DNA of 8,774 nucleotides from an uncultured Clostridium sp. (GCA_900556965.1 USQV01000022.1:1-8774); one strand, 5' to 3'. Numbered from the stretch's first letter, positions 1-7,352 are shown. The notes: generated by a model not told the origin, from the sequence alone. Translations and numbers: made by a program.

Positions 1-1178
1 GCTTCGGGGGAGCAGGAGCATTTTCTGATGGTAAATATAATATTACCAATGATTTTGGCGGAACGCTTTTTGAGTATATCGGGAAAAAATCCGCATTAGA
101 GTTGATGAAATACGTTGATAAGATCAACCTTGCTTTTGGCGGAGAGGGAACGAAATTATACACAACAGCCGGATCAAGCCTGAAAACCAGCTGCATGCAA
201 AATGGCCTGCATCTATTGGATGCTTCTGTTCGCCATCTGGGAACAGATATCAACTATATTGTTTTGGAGCATTTGTATGACCACCTGAAGGAAAAGGTTG
301 ATTTTCATTTCGATTGCTTCATTGATAAGGTAGAAAAGCTGGATTCCGGATATCGGATCTATCATGAAGCTTCTTATTATGAGGGAAGGGAATGTGTTAT
401 TTCTGCCGGAAGAAGCGGAAGTAAATGGATGGAAAAGGTATGTCGTGATCTGGATATCCCTACGAACTCAAACCGTGTGGATATCGGAGTGCGTGTGGAG
501 CTTCCCGCGGGAATCTTTGCTCATCTGACCGATGAACTATACGAGAGCAAGATCGTGTATCGTACCTCAAAGTATGAAGATCTGGTGCGAACCTTCTGTA
601 TGAATCCCAAAGGTGAAGTCGTAAATGAAAATACGAATGGTATTGTTACCGTTAACGGCCATAGCTATGAGGATCCTGCGAAGCAGACAAATAATACAAA
701 TTTTGCCCTGTTGGTGGCAAAACATTTTTCCGAGCCCTTTAAGGATTCCAATGGCTATGGAGAGAGTATCGCAAGATTAAGCAACATGCTGGGCGGCGGG
801 GTGATCGTCCAGCGCTTCGGAGACCTGATCCGAGGACGCAGAAGCACAGAAGAAAGAATCAGCGAATCCTTTACGGTTCCAACCTTAAATGCGGCGGCCG
901 GTGACTTAAGCCTTGTCCTTCCGAAACGTTTGTTAGACGGCATTATTGAAATGATCTATGCCTTAGATAAGATCGCACCGGGTACCGCAAATGATGACAC
1001 ATTGCTGTATGGCGTTGAGGTAAAATTCTACAATATGGAAGTGGAGCTGGATCACAATCTTATGACCCGCCACGAGGGCCTTTATATCATCGGTGACGGC
1101 AGCGGAATTACCCATTCCCTGTCTCATGCCTCGGCCAGCGGTGTATATGTGGCAAGACAGATTGCGGCTAAACAATAA
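1..1178 (+). CDS. FAD-dependent dehydrogenase, COG2509-like (5' end missing)
   Basis: This is the C-terminal part of an FAD-dependent oxidoreductase of the uncharacterised 'FAD-dependent dehydrogenase' (COG2509) type. The reading frame is open from the first complete codon at position 3, which gives FGGAGAFSDGK, a glycine-rich signature I recognise from this family, so the true start lies upstream of the window; the TTG at 102 and ATG at 105 are internal. About 391 residues are visible. Family members are usually about 460-540 residues, so the N-terminal Rossmann GxGxxG segment that binds FAD is cut off. Near the C terminus, YIIGDGSGITHSLSHASASG is the second FAD-contacting motif typical of the fold, followed by a helix ending at the stop. 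The substrate is unknown for the family. A terminator follows 32 bases after the stop. The family call is fairly secure; physiological role unknown. Confidence 0.85.
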   Translation, partial: FGGAGAFSDGKYNITNDFGGTLFEYIGKKSALELMKYVDKINLAFGGEGTKLYTTAGSSLKTSCMQNGLHLLDASVRHLGTDINYIVLEHLYDHLKEKVDFHFDCFIDKVEKLDSGYRIYHEASYYEGRECVISAGRSGSKWMEKVCRDLDIPTNSNRVDIGVRVELPAGIFAHLTDELYESKIVYRTSKYEDLVRTFCMNPKGEVVNENTNGIVTVNGHSYEDPAKQTNNTNFALLVAKHFSEPFKDSNGYGESIARLSNMLGGGVIVQRFGDLIRGRRSTEERISESFTVPTLNAAAGDLSLVLPKRLLDGIIEMIYALDKIAPGTANDDTLLYGVEVKFYNMEVELDHNLMTRHEGLYIIGDGSGITHSLSHASASGVYVARQIAAKQ

Positions 1179-1210
1179 ACGGTATAACAGGAATTTCCCT
1201 ATATAGAGCA

Positions 1211-1257
1211 AAAAAGTCCAGTCTTCTCGGTTCATAACCGGAAAAGCTGGACTTTTT
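1211..1257. terminator. Bidirectional rho-independent terminator between convergent genes
   Basis: An 11-bp perfect stem, AAAAAGTCCAG (1211-1221) with CTGGACTTTTT (1247-1257), encloses an inner stem CGGTT (1228-1232) with AACCG (1236-1240). The T run ends the plus-strand transcript of the dehydrogenase gene. The A run on the left arm becomes a T run on the minus strand, where it would end the regulator transcript. It lies between the two convergent stops at 1178 and 1304. Confidence 0.85.
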
Positions 1258-1260
1258 ATT

Positions 1261-1297
1261 GCTTTATTTTATGCTTTATTTTATTGCTTTACTTTAT
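1261..1297. repeat. Short 12-bp tandem repeat, three copies
   Basis: GCTTTATTTTAT occurs at 1261-1272 and again directly at 1273-1284. A third copy with one change, GCTTTACTTTAT, is at 1286-1297 after one extra base. The array sits between the terminator stem and the stop codon of the minus-strand regulator gene, so it is outside both coding regions. It is probably a local slippage expansion; no function can be assigned. Confidence 0.7.
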
Positions 1298-1303
1298 TCC
1301 CGA

Positions 1304-2128
1304 TTAACGGTTTCTCTTGATCCGCTCATCGTTCTCAAGCACCTTCTTAGCAATCGTGATAAAGTGGAGCTTGAAGTTGTCCTCGGTATCGTTTACATCC
1401 AGACCGGTATTGATCTTTACCTGTGTCAGACTGTTCTTTACTTCTTCCTCTGTCATACCGAGCTGACTTGCGGTAAGGCTGATATCTTCTTTACACTTAT
1501 AATACTTGGAGAGAACCCGCTTTTCTGTCTCACCCAGCTGCTTTAATACTGTTCTGGTCAGACGGTCTCCGAAATTTACCACCATCTGATTGATGCTGCT
1601 GTAAATTTCCATTCCCATATATTCTAAGATCACGCGGTCCTTCTTGAAGATTTCTCCGGCCTTGACTGCATCCTGTGCATTGCTGTAGGTATGCTTGATC
1701 CCGGCGATACCGCCTTCGATGGTTCCGATCCCGACACGGATCTTCCTCTCGGACTCGATCCCTTCTACTTCCTTCAGTGCCGTATCCTTAACCTCATCAA
1801 GGATCTTTCTCATTTCTACCTTATCGTGTGTGATGAGGATCACGCAGACACCGGAATCGCAGGTAATGATCTGCTTTCCGCCGATTTTCTTATTGATATC
1901 GGAGAGCTCGATCACGGCCTCTGCCGCATGTGTCAGTTTTTCTCTGTCTTCAAACTTGACATTCATATCAGACGGATACTGGAAGGAAACTGCCATAAAC
2001 ATATCCATATCCACATCAAAGCCAAGCTGTCTTCCAAACTGCTTTACTAAATTTTCGTCCTCATAGTATCCAATTACAATGTCATTAAAGTAAGCTGATA
2101 ATGTAATATCCGTTGTGTTCTTATTCAT
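1304..2128 (-). CDS. PucR/CdaR-like transcriptional regulator lacking a sensor domain
   Basis: This 274-residue protein resembles the C-terminal two thirds of CdaR/PucR-family regulators. Residues about 40-165 look like the CdaR GGDEF-like domain; RVGIGTIEGGIAGIKHTYSN (131-150) followed by AQDAVKAGEIF matches its typical end. Residues about 203-262 look like the PucR C-terminal helix-turn-helix (ISLTASQLGMTEEEVKNSL, then TGLDVNDTEDNFKLH). The N-terminal sugar-diacid-recognition domain of CdaR, a protein of about 385 residues, is absent. The recognition helix lacks the arginines of the usual HRNTLRYRL segment, so DNA binding is not certain. The ATG start is supported by AAAGGGGTGG at 2136-2145 on the minus strand. 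It is monocistronic, divergent from pckA and preceded by a consensus promoter, so control of pckA is a reasonable guess from position only. Family call fairly confident; target and ligand unknown. Confidence 0.75.
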   Translation of the reverse strand: MNKNTTDITLSAYFNDIVIGYYEDENLVKQFGRQLGFDVDMDMFMAVSFQYPSDMNVKFEDREKLTHAAEAVIELSDINKKIGGKQIITCDSGVCVILITHDKVEMRKILDEVKDTALKEVEGIESERKIRVGIGTIEGGIAGIKHTYSNAQDAVKAGEIFKKDRVILEYMGMEIYSSINQMVVNFGDRLTRTVLKQLGETEKRVLSKYYKCKEDISLTASQLGMTEEEVKNSLTQVKINTGLDVNDTEDNFKLHFITIAKKVLENDERIKRNR

Positions 2129-2175
2129 TAATAACCCACCCCTTTGAAATAGACAATATTTACTAGGAAAGCATC

Positions 2176-2204
2176 ATTATATAGGCTTTTTCCGGGGTTG
2201 TCAA
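2176..2204 (-). promoter_or_regulatory. Consensus sigma-A promoter for the PucR-like regulator
   Basis: On the minus strand, TTGACA (2204-2199) and TATAAT (2181-2176) are separated by 17 bases, a perfect match to the vegetative consensus at both hexamers with ideal spacing. Transcription would start near 2169, giving a leader of about 40 bases before the ATG at 2128. Such a strong promoter for a regulator suggests high or repressible expression. Confidence 0.75.
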
Positions 2205-2257
2205 TAGAATCACCTTACTTTTTTCACCCTGTTCGTTAATAATTTATCAATTGTGCA

Positions 2258-2272
2258 GAATTTATATAATTC
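2258..2272. promoter_or_regulatory. Candidate operator palindrome upstream of pckA
   Basis: GAATT (2258-2262) and AATTC (2268-2272) form a 15-bp inverted repeat with a 5-base centre, just upstream of the putative pckA -35 box. The surroundings are AT-rich, so a chance palindrome is quite possible. The protein that would bind it is unknown; the adjacent PucR-like regulator is one candidate. Confidence 0.25.
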
Positions 2273-2275
2273 GGG

Positions 2276-2303
2276 TTGATTTAATTTATTTATCATGTAT
2301 AAT
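2276..2303 (+). promoter_or_regulatory. Probable pckA promoter
   Basis: TTGATT (2276-2281) and a perfect TATAAT (2298-2303) are separated by 16 bases. The start would fall near 2310, giving a leader of about 70 bases before pckA. The -35 box is only a partial match, which fits a regulated promoter. AT-rich sequence with three AATTTAT copies (2241, 2259, 2283) surrounds it and may act as an UP-type element. Confidence 0.5.
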
Positions 2304-2314
2304 TAGTAGTATGA

Positions 2315-2329
2315 ACCAGTATGTCTGGT
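2315..2329. promoter_or_regulatory. Candidate operator or leader hairpin at the pckA start region
   Basis: ACCAG (2315-2319) and CTGGT (2325-2329) form a 15-bp inverted repeat around TATGT, immediately downstream of the predicted transcription start. Its position would suit a repressor operator. It could also form a small hairpin in the 5' leader. No matching family consensus was recognised. Confidence 0.3.
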
Positions 2330-2380
2330 CTAAATTCTTACACCTGAACTATTAAGTGAGGAAACGAGGTTTAATGCGAA

Positions 2381-3985
2381 ATGGCAAAGATTGATTTAAG
2401 CAAGTACGGTATTACCGGAACTACAGAGGTTGTTTACAACCCTTCCTACGAAATGCTTTTCGAGGAGGAGACAAAGCCGGAGCTTGAGGGCTACGAAAAA
2501 GGCCAGGTAAGTGAACTCGGCGCAGTAAACGTAATGACAGGTATCTATACAGGTCGTTCTCCAAAAGACAAATTCATCGTTATGGATGAAAACTCCAAGG
2601 ATACCGTATGGTGGACTTCCGATGAGTATAAGAACGACAACCACCCGGCTTCTCAGGAAACATGGGAAGCAGTTAAGAAGATTGCACAGAACGAGCTCTC
2701 CAACAAGAGAATCTTCGTTGTTGATGCTTTCTGCGGTGCCAACAAGGACACACGTATGGCTATCCGTTTCATTATGGAAGTAGCTTGGCAGGCTCATTTC
2801 GTTAAGAACATGTTCATCGTTCCGACTGAGGAAGAACTTAAGAACTTCGAGCCGGATTTCGTTGTTTACAACGCTTCCAAGGCAAAGGTTGAGAACTACA
2901 AGGAACTGGGCTTAAACTCCGAAACAGCTGTTGTATTCAACATTACAAGCCGTGAGCAGGTAATCATCAACACATGGTATGGCGGAGAAATGAAGAAGGG
3001 TATGTTCTCCATGATGAACTACTATCTGCCGTTAAAGGGCATCGCTTCCATGCACTGCTCTGCAAACACAGATAAGGAAGGAAAGAACACAGCTATCTTC
3101 TTTGGTCTTTCCGGAACAGGAAAAACAACTCTGTCTACAGACCCGAAGCGTCTTCTCATCGGTGATGACGAGCACGGCTGGGATGACAATGGTGTATTCA
3201 ACTTCGAGGGCGGCTGCTACGCAAAGGTTATCAACCTTGATAAGGAATCCGAGCCGGATATCTACAATGCGATCAGACGCAACGCTCTCCTTGAGAACGT
3301 AACTCTGGATGCAGAAGGCAAGATCGATTTCGCTGATAAGAGCGTAACCGAGAACACTCGTGTATCCTACCCGATCACACATATTGAAAATATCGTTCGT
3401 CCGGTATCTTCTGCACCGGCTGCAAAGAACGTTATCTTCCTGTCCGCAGACGCATTCGGCGTACTTCCGCCGGTATCCGTTCTGACTCCGGAGCAGACAC
3501 AGTACTACTTCCTGTCCGGTTTCACTGCTAAGCTTGCAGGAACAGAGCGTGGAATCACAGAGCCGACACCAACCTTCTCCGCATGCTTCGGACAGGCATT
3601 CCTTGAGCTTCATCCGACAAAATACGGCGAAGAGCTCGTTAAGAGAATGAAAGAGAGCGGCGCTAAGGCTTACCTTGTAAATACAGGCTGGAACGGAACA
3701 GGCAAGCGTATCTCCATCAAGGATACCCGTGGTATCATCGATGCAATCTTAAGCGGCGATATCTTAAATGCTCCGACAAAGAAGATCCCGTACTTCAACT
3801 TTGAGGTTCCGACAGCGCTTCCGGGCGTAGATCCTGCTATCCTTGATCCGCGTGATACATACGCAGATGCTTCCGAATGGGAGACAAAGGCAAAAGATCT
3901 TGCAGGAAGATTCGTTAAGAACTTCTCCAAGTACGAGGGCAACGAGGCTGGTAAGGCACTGGTTGCTGCAGGCCCGCAGTTATAA
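2381..3985 (+). CDS. pckA: ATP-dependent phosphoenolpyruvate carboxykinase
   Basis: This cytoplasmic enzyme interconverts oxaloacetate plus ATP with PEP, CO2 and ADP; many gut anaerobes run it toward oxaloacetate formation. At 534 residues it has the full length of ATP-type PEPCK. Visible active-site elements include R59 in [18 protein letters not shown] with K205/K206 (199-207), H225 in MHCSAN, the P-loop GLSGTGKTT (242-250, K248), the metal-binding GDDEHGWDD (261-269) and R327 in [10 protein letters not shown]. These correspond to the known substrate, metal and nucleotide residues of E. coli PckA with an offset of 6-7. GAGGT at 2366-2370 lies 10 bases before the ATG. Codon choice is strongly biased (AAC for Asn, AAG for Lys, TTC for Phe) compared with neighbours, as expected of an abundant protein. 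It is monocistronic, with its own promoter and terminator, and divergent from a PucR-like regulator. Confidence 0.98.
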   Translation: MAKIDLSKYGITGTTEVVYNPSYEMLFEEETKPELEGYEKGQVSELGAVNVMTGIYTGRSPKDKFIVMDENSKDTVWWTSDEYKNDNHPASQETWEAVKKIAQNELSNKRIFVVDAFCGANKDTRMAIRFIMEVAWQAHFVKNMFIVPTEEELKNFEPDFVVYNASKAKVENYKELGLNSETAVVFNITSREQVIINTWYGGEMKKGMFSMMNYYLPLKGIASMHCSANTDKEGKNTAIFFGLSGTGKTTLSTDPKRLLIGDDEHGWDDNGVFNFEGGCYAKVINLDKESEPDIYNAIRRNALLENVTLDAEGKIDFADKSVTENTRVSYPITHIENIVRPVSSAPAAKNVIFLSADAFGVLPPVSVLTPEQTQYYFLSGFTAKLAGTERGITEPTPTFSACFGQAFLELHPTKYGEELVKRMKESGAKAYLVNTGWNGTGKRISIKDTRGIIDAILSGDILNAPTKKIPYFNFEVPTALPGVDPAILDPRDTYADASEWETKAKDLAGRFVKNFSKYEGNEAGKALVAAGPQL

Positions 3986-4018
3986 TATCTGATCTTATCT
4001 CGATCTATATAAAAAGGA

Positions 4019-4065
4019 ACAGCCGCTTCAACGATCTAAATATCGTGGAGCGGCTGTATTTTTTT
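4019..4065. terminator. Bidirectional rho-independent terminator after pckA and the pyrimidine operon
   Basis: ACAGCCGCT (4019-4027) pairs with AGCGGCTGT (4049-4057), with an inner stem ACGAT (4031-4035) and ATCGT (4042-4046). A run of seven T (4059-4065) follows on the plus strand, ending the pckA transcript. On the minus strand the AAAAA at 4011-4015 supplies a T run just past the stem, so it can also end the HAD-gene transcript, whose stop is at 4070. Confidence 0.88.
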
Positions 4066-4069
4066 ATTT

Positions 4070-4768
4070 TCACTCTGATATCCGTCTCAGCATATCCCCG
4101 ATCTCATGCAGCGTGGCTGCCTCATAATCGATCTGAACACCGGCTGTATTCTCCTGCTTATGAGGATTGAACCACAGCGTATCGATCCCTGCATTGTTTC
4201 CTCCGCGTATGTCGGAGGTCAGGGAATCTCCGATCACCAGCATGTTTTCCACATCCCGGCGTCCCATCTTTTCAAAGCAGTATTCAAAGAACGAATTCTG
4301 GGGCTTCTGGCTTCCTGCCTCCTCTGACACATATATCCCTCTGAAATATTTGTCAAGACCGGAGGCACTGAGTCTTTTATACTGAGTAGCCGCCACGCCG
4401 TTCGTGATGATATACAGCTTATATCGATCCTTCAGCTGCTCTAAAAGCTCGATCGCTCCCGCAATAAGATAGGTGCTTTCATTTAAAGAGCCCCGATATA
4501 ACTTGTCGACCTCAGCTCCGTCAACCTTGATCCCGAAATCACCGAAATACTCCTCAAAACGGAGGCTTAATACCTGATCTCTGGTAATTTCTCCGCGTTC
4601 CAGCATCTCCCAGTACCGCTTGTTTACATCGTGATATTTCTTTCTGTTTTCCTCTGTTGCGGGAACCTGAAAATGGAGCAGGAGCTTTTCGATGCCTTTT
4701 TCCTCTGCCTTATCAAAATCTAACAGTGTCCCATCCACATCAAAAAGCAGGATCTCATATTTTTTCAT
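4070..4768 (-). CDS. HAD hydrolase, YjjG/YfnB-type pyrimidine nucleotidase
   Basis: This 232-residue protein is a HAD-superfamily subfamily IA phosphatase. The motifs are in order: DVDGT with nucleophile D10 and acid/base D12, TNG at 122-124, K155 in SQKP, and GDSLTSD with D181 and D186. Together with the helical cap at roughly residues 15-100 and the C-terminal DTLWFNPH, it resembles YjjG/YfnB. E. coli YjjG is a 5'-nucleotidase active on dUMP, dTMP and non-canonical pyrimidine nucleotides, thought to clean the nucleotide pool. Substrate specificity cannot be read from the sequence, so the nucleotidase role is inferred from family and from the adjacent pyrC. It is the last gene of a three-gene operon, 35 bases after the pyrC stop, with AAAGGG near 4781-4786 as ribosome binding site. 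A general HAD phosphatase is the fallback call. Confidence 0.82.
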   Translation of the reverse strand: MKKYEILLFDVDGTLLDFDKAEEKGIEKLLLHFQVPATEENRKKYHDVNKRYWEMLERGEITRDQVLSLRFEEYFGDFGIKVDGAEVDKLYRGSLNESTYLIAGAIELLEQLKDRYKLYIITNGVAATQYKRLSASGLDKYFRGIYVSEEAGSQKPQNSFFEYCFEKMGRRDVENMLVIGDSLTSDIRGGNNAGIDTLWFNPHKQENTAGVQIDYEAATLHEIGDMLRRISE

Positions 4769-4803
4769 TCTGAAACAATCCCTTTCGTTGTCTGTTGATC
4801 TTC

Positions 4804-6084
4804 CTATCTTCTATCCTCATAGACCACGTTTCCGTTACAGATCGTAAATTTAACGCGTCCATAGAGTGTAGCGCCGATAAACGGAGTATTGCAGGATTTT
4901 GATGCGATCTCATCCTTTGTTACGACCCAGCTCTCGTTTTCATCAAAGATCACCAGATCGGCATCTGCTCCCTCATCGATATATCCCTTGTCAAAGTGGT
5001 ACAGTCTGGCCGGATTTAAGCTCATCTTTTCCATAAGCTGCACCATGGTCAGATGTCCCTTACGAACCAGCTTTGTGACTGCAAGAGCCAGTGAAGTCTC
5101 AAGACCGATAATGCCGCTGGGGGCCTTCCACATCGGCTCGATTGCCTTTTCTTCCGCACTGTGAGGGGCATGGTCGGTAGCGATCATGTCGATCGTTCCG
5201 TCCTTGATCCCCTCTATAATTCCATATCTGTCCTCAACGGTTCTGAGGGGCGGATTCATCTTTGCCATGGAGCCATATTCCGGAATAGCTCTCTCATCCA
5301 GAGAGAAATGGTGCGGTGTTACCTCAGCCGTCACATTCGCTCCGAGCTCTTTCGCCAGTTTTACCATCTTTACCGAATTGGCAGAGCTGATATGCTGGAT
5401 ATTCACTGCTGCTCCCGTATGGAGGGCGATCATGCAGTCTCTTGCCACCAGCGCGTCCTCAGCCAGTGCCGGAGAACCGGTAATACCCAGTCTCTTTGCA
5501 TATTCTCCCGCATTGATCCCGTTTTCTGAAATAAATGCAGGATCCTCCTCATGAAAGCTCAAGGGCACATTAAGCTCCCGCGCCTTTATCATTGCCTGCT
5601 GTACCAGCTTCTGATCCATAAGCGGAATCCCGTCATCGGTAAATCCGACCGCTCCGGCCTCCTTTAACGCATCCATATCCGTCAGCTCCTGTCCCTTCAT
5701 CCCTACGGATACACAGGCTGCCGGGAGTACATGGATCCCTGTCTTTTTCCCTTCCTCCAGCACATATTTTACTGTTTCCACGCTGTCCACCGGGGGCTTT
5801 GTATTTGCCATAGTGACAACGGTTGTAAAGCCGCCTTTTTTCGCTGCGGCAGCGCCTGTCTGGATATCCTCCTTGTATGTAAGGCCCGGATCACGGAAAT
5901 GGACATGGACATCGATAAGTCCCGGGGCAACCACAAGTCCCTTTGCCTCGATGATTCTGTCATATTCCTCGCCTCTTTGATATTTTCCGATCTTTTTGAT
6001 CTTTCCCTCATCGATCACAATGTCAAGAACATCATCGATCCCTCTTTTCGGATCAATGATCCGCCCGTCTTTGATAAGAATCAT
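4804..6084 (-). CDS. pyrC: Dihydroorotase, type I
   Basis: Dihydroorotase is the zinc amidohydrolase that reversibly cyclises N-carbamoyl-L-aspartate to dihydroorotate, the third step of UMP synthesis. The 426 residues match type I bacterial enzymes in length. Metal ligands fall where they do in Bacillus enzymes: H60 and H62 in HVHFRDPG, H178, H231 and D304 in ATDHAPH. D151 (GFTDDG) occupies the position of the bridging aspartate in this class, where other amidohydrolases use a carboxylated lysine. R64, N94 in MANTKPP and N277 in MNPPLR are likely substrate contacts. HFRDPG favours dihydroorotase over allantoinase, but a related cyclic-amidase activity cannot be excluded. Its ATG overlaps the stop of the upstream amidase by 4 bases (ATGA), with AAGGAGG at 6095-6101 inside that gene, so the two are translationally coupled. 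No other pyr genes are in the window. Confidence 0.93.
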   Translation of the reverse strand: MILIKDGRIIDPKRGIDDVLDIVIDEGKIKKIGKYQRGEEYDRIIEAKGLVVAPGLIDVHVHFRDPGLTYKEDIQTGAAAAKKGGFTTVVTMANTKPPVDSVETVKYVLEEGKKTGIHVLPAACVSVGMKGQELTDMDALKEAGAVGFTDDGIPLMDQKLVQQAMIKARELNVPLSFHEEDPAFISENGINAGEYAKRLGITGSPALAEDALVARDCMIALHTGAAVNIQHISSANSVKMVKLAKELGANVTAEVTPHHFSLDERAIPEYGSMAKMNPPLRTVEDRYGIIEGIKDGTIDMIATDHAPHSAEEKAIEPMWKAPSGIIGLETSLALAVTKLVRKGHLTMVQLMEKMSLNPARLYHFDKGYIDEGADADLVIFDENESWVVTKDEIASKSCNTPFIGATLYGRVKFTICNGNVVYEDRR

Positions 6085-7313
6085 TCCTTTATTTCCTCCT
6101 TAAAGTGTTCATATATGACTCTGGAGCCGTCACAGATCGACTCGATCGTGGTAAATTCTTTTTTGTTATGGCTGATTCCCTTCGCGCATGGGATAAATAC
6201 CATAGCTGACTCACAGATATTGGCAAATGACATGGCATCATGGCCTGCGCCGCTGATCATAGAGCGGTGCGGGATCCTCAGCTTCTTCGCTGCGGCTAAA
6301 AGCTTCTGCTGCAGCTCTGCAGACATATTGATCGGCGGGATGTCCGATGTCTTTTCCCGGTAATATTTTACCTTCCGCTTATCGCATATCTTTTTGCAGG
6401 CTGATTTCAATCTTGTTTCCATTCTGTCCAGACTTCCGGAATCGATTCCACGCATGTCTACTCCTAAGGTCACCTCGCCCGGGATCACATTCAGGGCGTT
6501 CGGAGCGACCTTTACCGTTCCGACTGTTGCCACAGACTGATAGATGGACTCTGACTTACCGATCTCCTCCACCTCAAGGATAAGCTCAGCCGCAGCGCAC
6601 AGTGCATCTGTCCTCATTCCCATAGGGGTTGCTCCGGAATGCTCTGCGTTTCCTTTGATGTGGATCAGGAAACGCCTCGGCCCTGCTATGGTCTGAACGA
6701 TCCCGACAGCATCCTCATATTCCTCCAGCACCTTTCCCTGTTCGATGTGAAGCTCGATATACTCTTTTACGCCCTGGATCCTCTTGGGCTCTAAATGATA
6801 GCCGCGCTCCTTAAAGACCTCCCGCAGAGTGATGCCTTCCCGGTTTACCGCCTCTCCAATGTCATGCTTATAAACTTCCTTTGTGATCAGGCCGCTGCCG
6901 ATGGTGCAGCGCCCGAAATTACTGGATTCCTCACAGCGCATGGCTCCCACATGAAGGGGAAGCCGGATCCCGTCCTGCTTTGCCCAGTTTAAGATCAAAA
7001 GCCCAGCTATAATACCGCTCACCCCGTCATAACGTCCGCCTTCCACTACGGAATCGAGATGAGATGCGACCAGATAATACTCTCCGTCCTCGTCCTCCTT
7101 GCAGCTCTCGTCATAAAGATAGGTGTTTCCGACCTCATCCGTATAGCTCTTATAGCCCTTTTCCTCTCCGAGCTCCACAAAAGCCTTATGCATCTGATCC
7201 TCGGTCTCCGTATATCCCAGCCTTGTGACGCCTCCGTTTTCTGTACTTCCTATACTGTAAAACCGGTCAAACAGATACTCCGCATATTCAATATCTTCTA
7301 CTGGATGTTTCAC
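6081..7313 (-). CDS. M20-family amidase, hydantoinase/carbamoylase type
   Basis: This 410-residue enzyme belongs to the binuclear-metal M20 amidases that include N-carbamoyl-L-amino-acid hydrolase, beta-ureidopropionase and allantoate amidohydrolase. Likely metal ligands are H85 (ASHLDS), D96 (GGRYDGVSG), E128/E129 (MRCEESSNFG), H189 (ELHIEQG) and H382 (GISHNKKE). HSGATPMGMRTDAL (225-238) is the dimerisation-domain segment that contacts substrate carboxylate in the family, and GAGHDAM lies at 355-361. Members hydrolyse N-carbamoyl or ureido compounds to release ammonia and CO2. Overlap with pyrC makes N-carbamoyl-aspartate an attractive substrate, but this is inference; allantoate or other carbamoyl amino acids are alternatives. 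Translation starts at GTG (7313-7311), supported by AAAGGGGAG six bases upstream. It is the first gene of the operon. Confidence 0.85.
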   Translation of the reverse strand: MKHPVEDIEYAEYLFDRFYSIGSTENGGVTRLGYTETEDQMHKAFVELGEEKGYKSYTDEVGNTYLYDESCKEDEDGEYYLVASHLDSVVEGGRYDGVSGIIAGLLILNWAKQDGIRLPLHVGAMRCEESSNFGRCTIGSGLITKEVYKHDIGEAVNREGITLREVFKERGYHLEPKRIQGVKEYIELHIEQGKVLEEYEDAVGIVQTIAGPRRFLIHIKGNAEHSGATPMGMRTDALCAAAELILEVEEIGKSESIYQSVATVGTVKVAPNALNVIPGEVTLGVDMRGIDSGSLDRMETRLKSACKKICDKRKVKYYREKTSDIPPINMSAELQQKLLAAAKKLRIPHRSMISGAGHDAMSFANICESAMVFIPCAKGISHNKKEFTTIESICDGSRVIYEHFKEEIKE

Positions 7314-7319
7314 AAAGAT

Positions 7320-7328
7320 CTCCCCTTT
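7320..7328 (-). promoter_or_regulatory. Ribosome binding site that fixes the GTG start of the amidase gene
   Basis: AAAGGGGAG on the minus strand lies six bases before a GTG codon at 7313-7311. No ATG is found nearby in frame, so this strong site decides the non-ATG start. Confidence 0.7.
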
Positions 7329-7352
7329 CGTATATCTATCCCGTTTTGGGTA

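Noticed and set aside
102..107. TTG/ATG as the start of the first gene
   Set aside because: The frame continues upstream to the window edge and encodes the conserved FGGAGAFSDGK signature, so these codons are internal.
1691..2066. Two overlapping plus-strand frames of about 120 codons opposite the regulator
   Set aside because: Both are shadows of the regulator gene, and the regulator frame shows clear domain signatures.
2251..2270. TTGTGC with TATAAT as an alternative pckA promoter
   Set aside because: The spacing between hexamers is only 8 bases, far too short for a sigma-A promoter.
2356..2370. Possible CcpA cre site in the pckA leader
   Set aside because: The GGAAACGAGG stretch lacks the flanking halves and symmetry of the cre consensus; it is better explained as Shine-Dalgarno sequence.
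3032..3613. 193-codon open frame on the minus strand inside pckA
   Set aside because: It is fully antisense to the strongly supported pckA, is cysteine- and serine-rich in an unnatural way, matches no recognisable family and arises from the biased codon use of pckA.
4804..6084. Allantoinase or dihydropyrimidinase instead of dihydroorotase
   Set aside because: HVHFRDPG, the D151/H178/H231/D304 pattern and the length fit type I dihydroorotase; the bridging carboxylated lysine expected of those relatives is not at the matching position.
5731..6363. 210-codon plus-strand open frame across the pyrC/amidase junction
   Set aside because: It is antisense to two well-supported genes, has no recognised domain or ribosome binding site, and is low-quality composition.
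7340..7350. CCC-GTTTT-GGG as a terminator or attenuator in the amidase leader
   Set aside because: The stem is only 3 bp and no T run follows on either strand.
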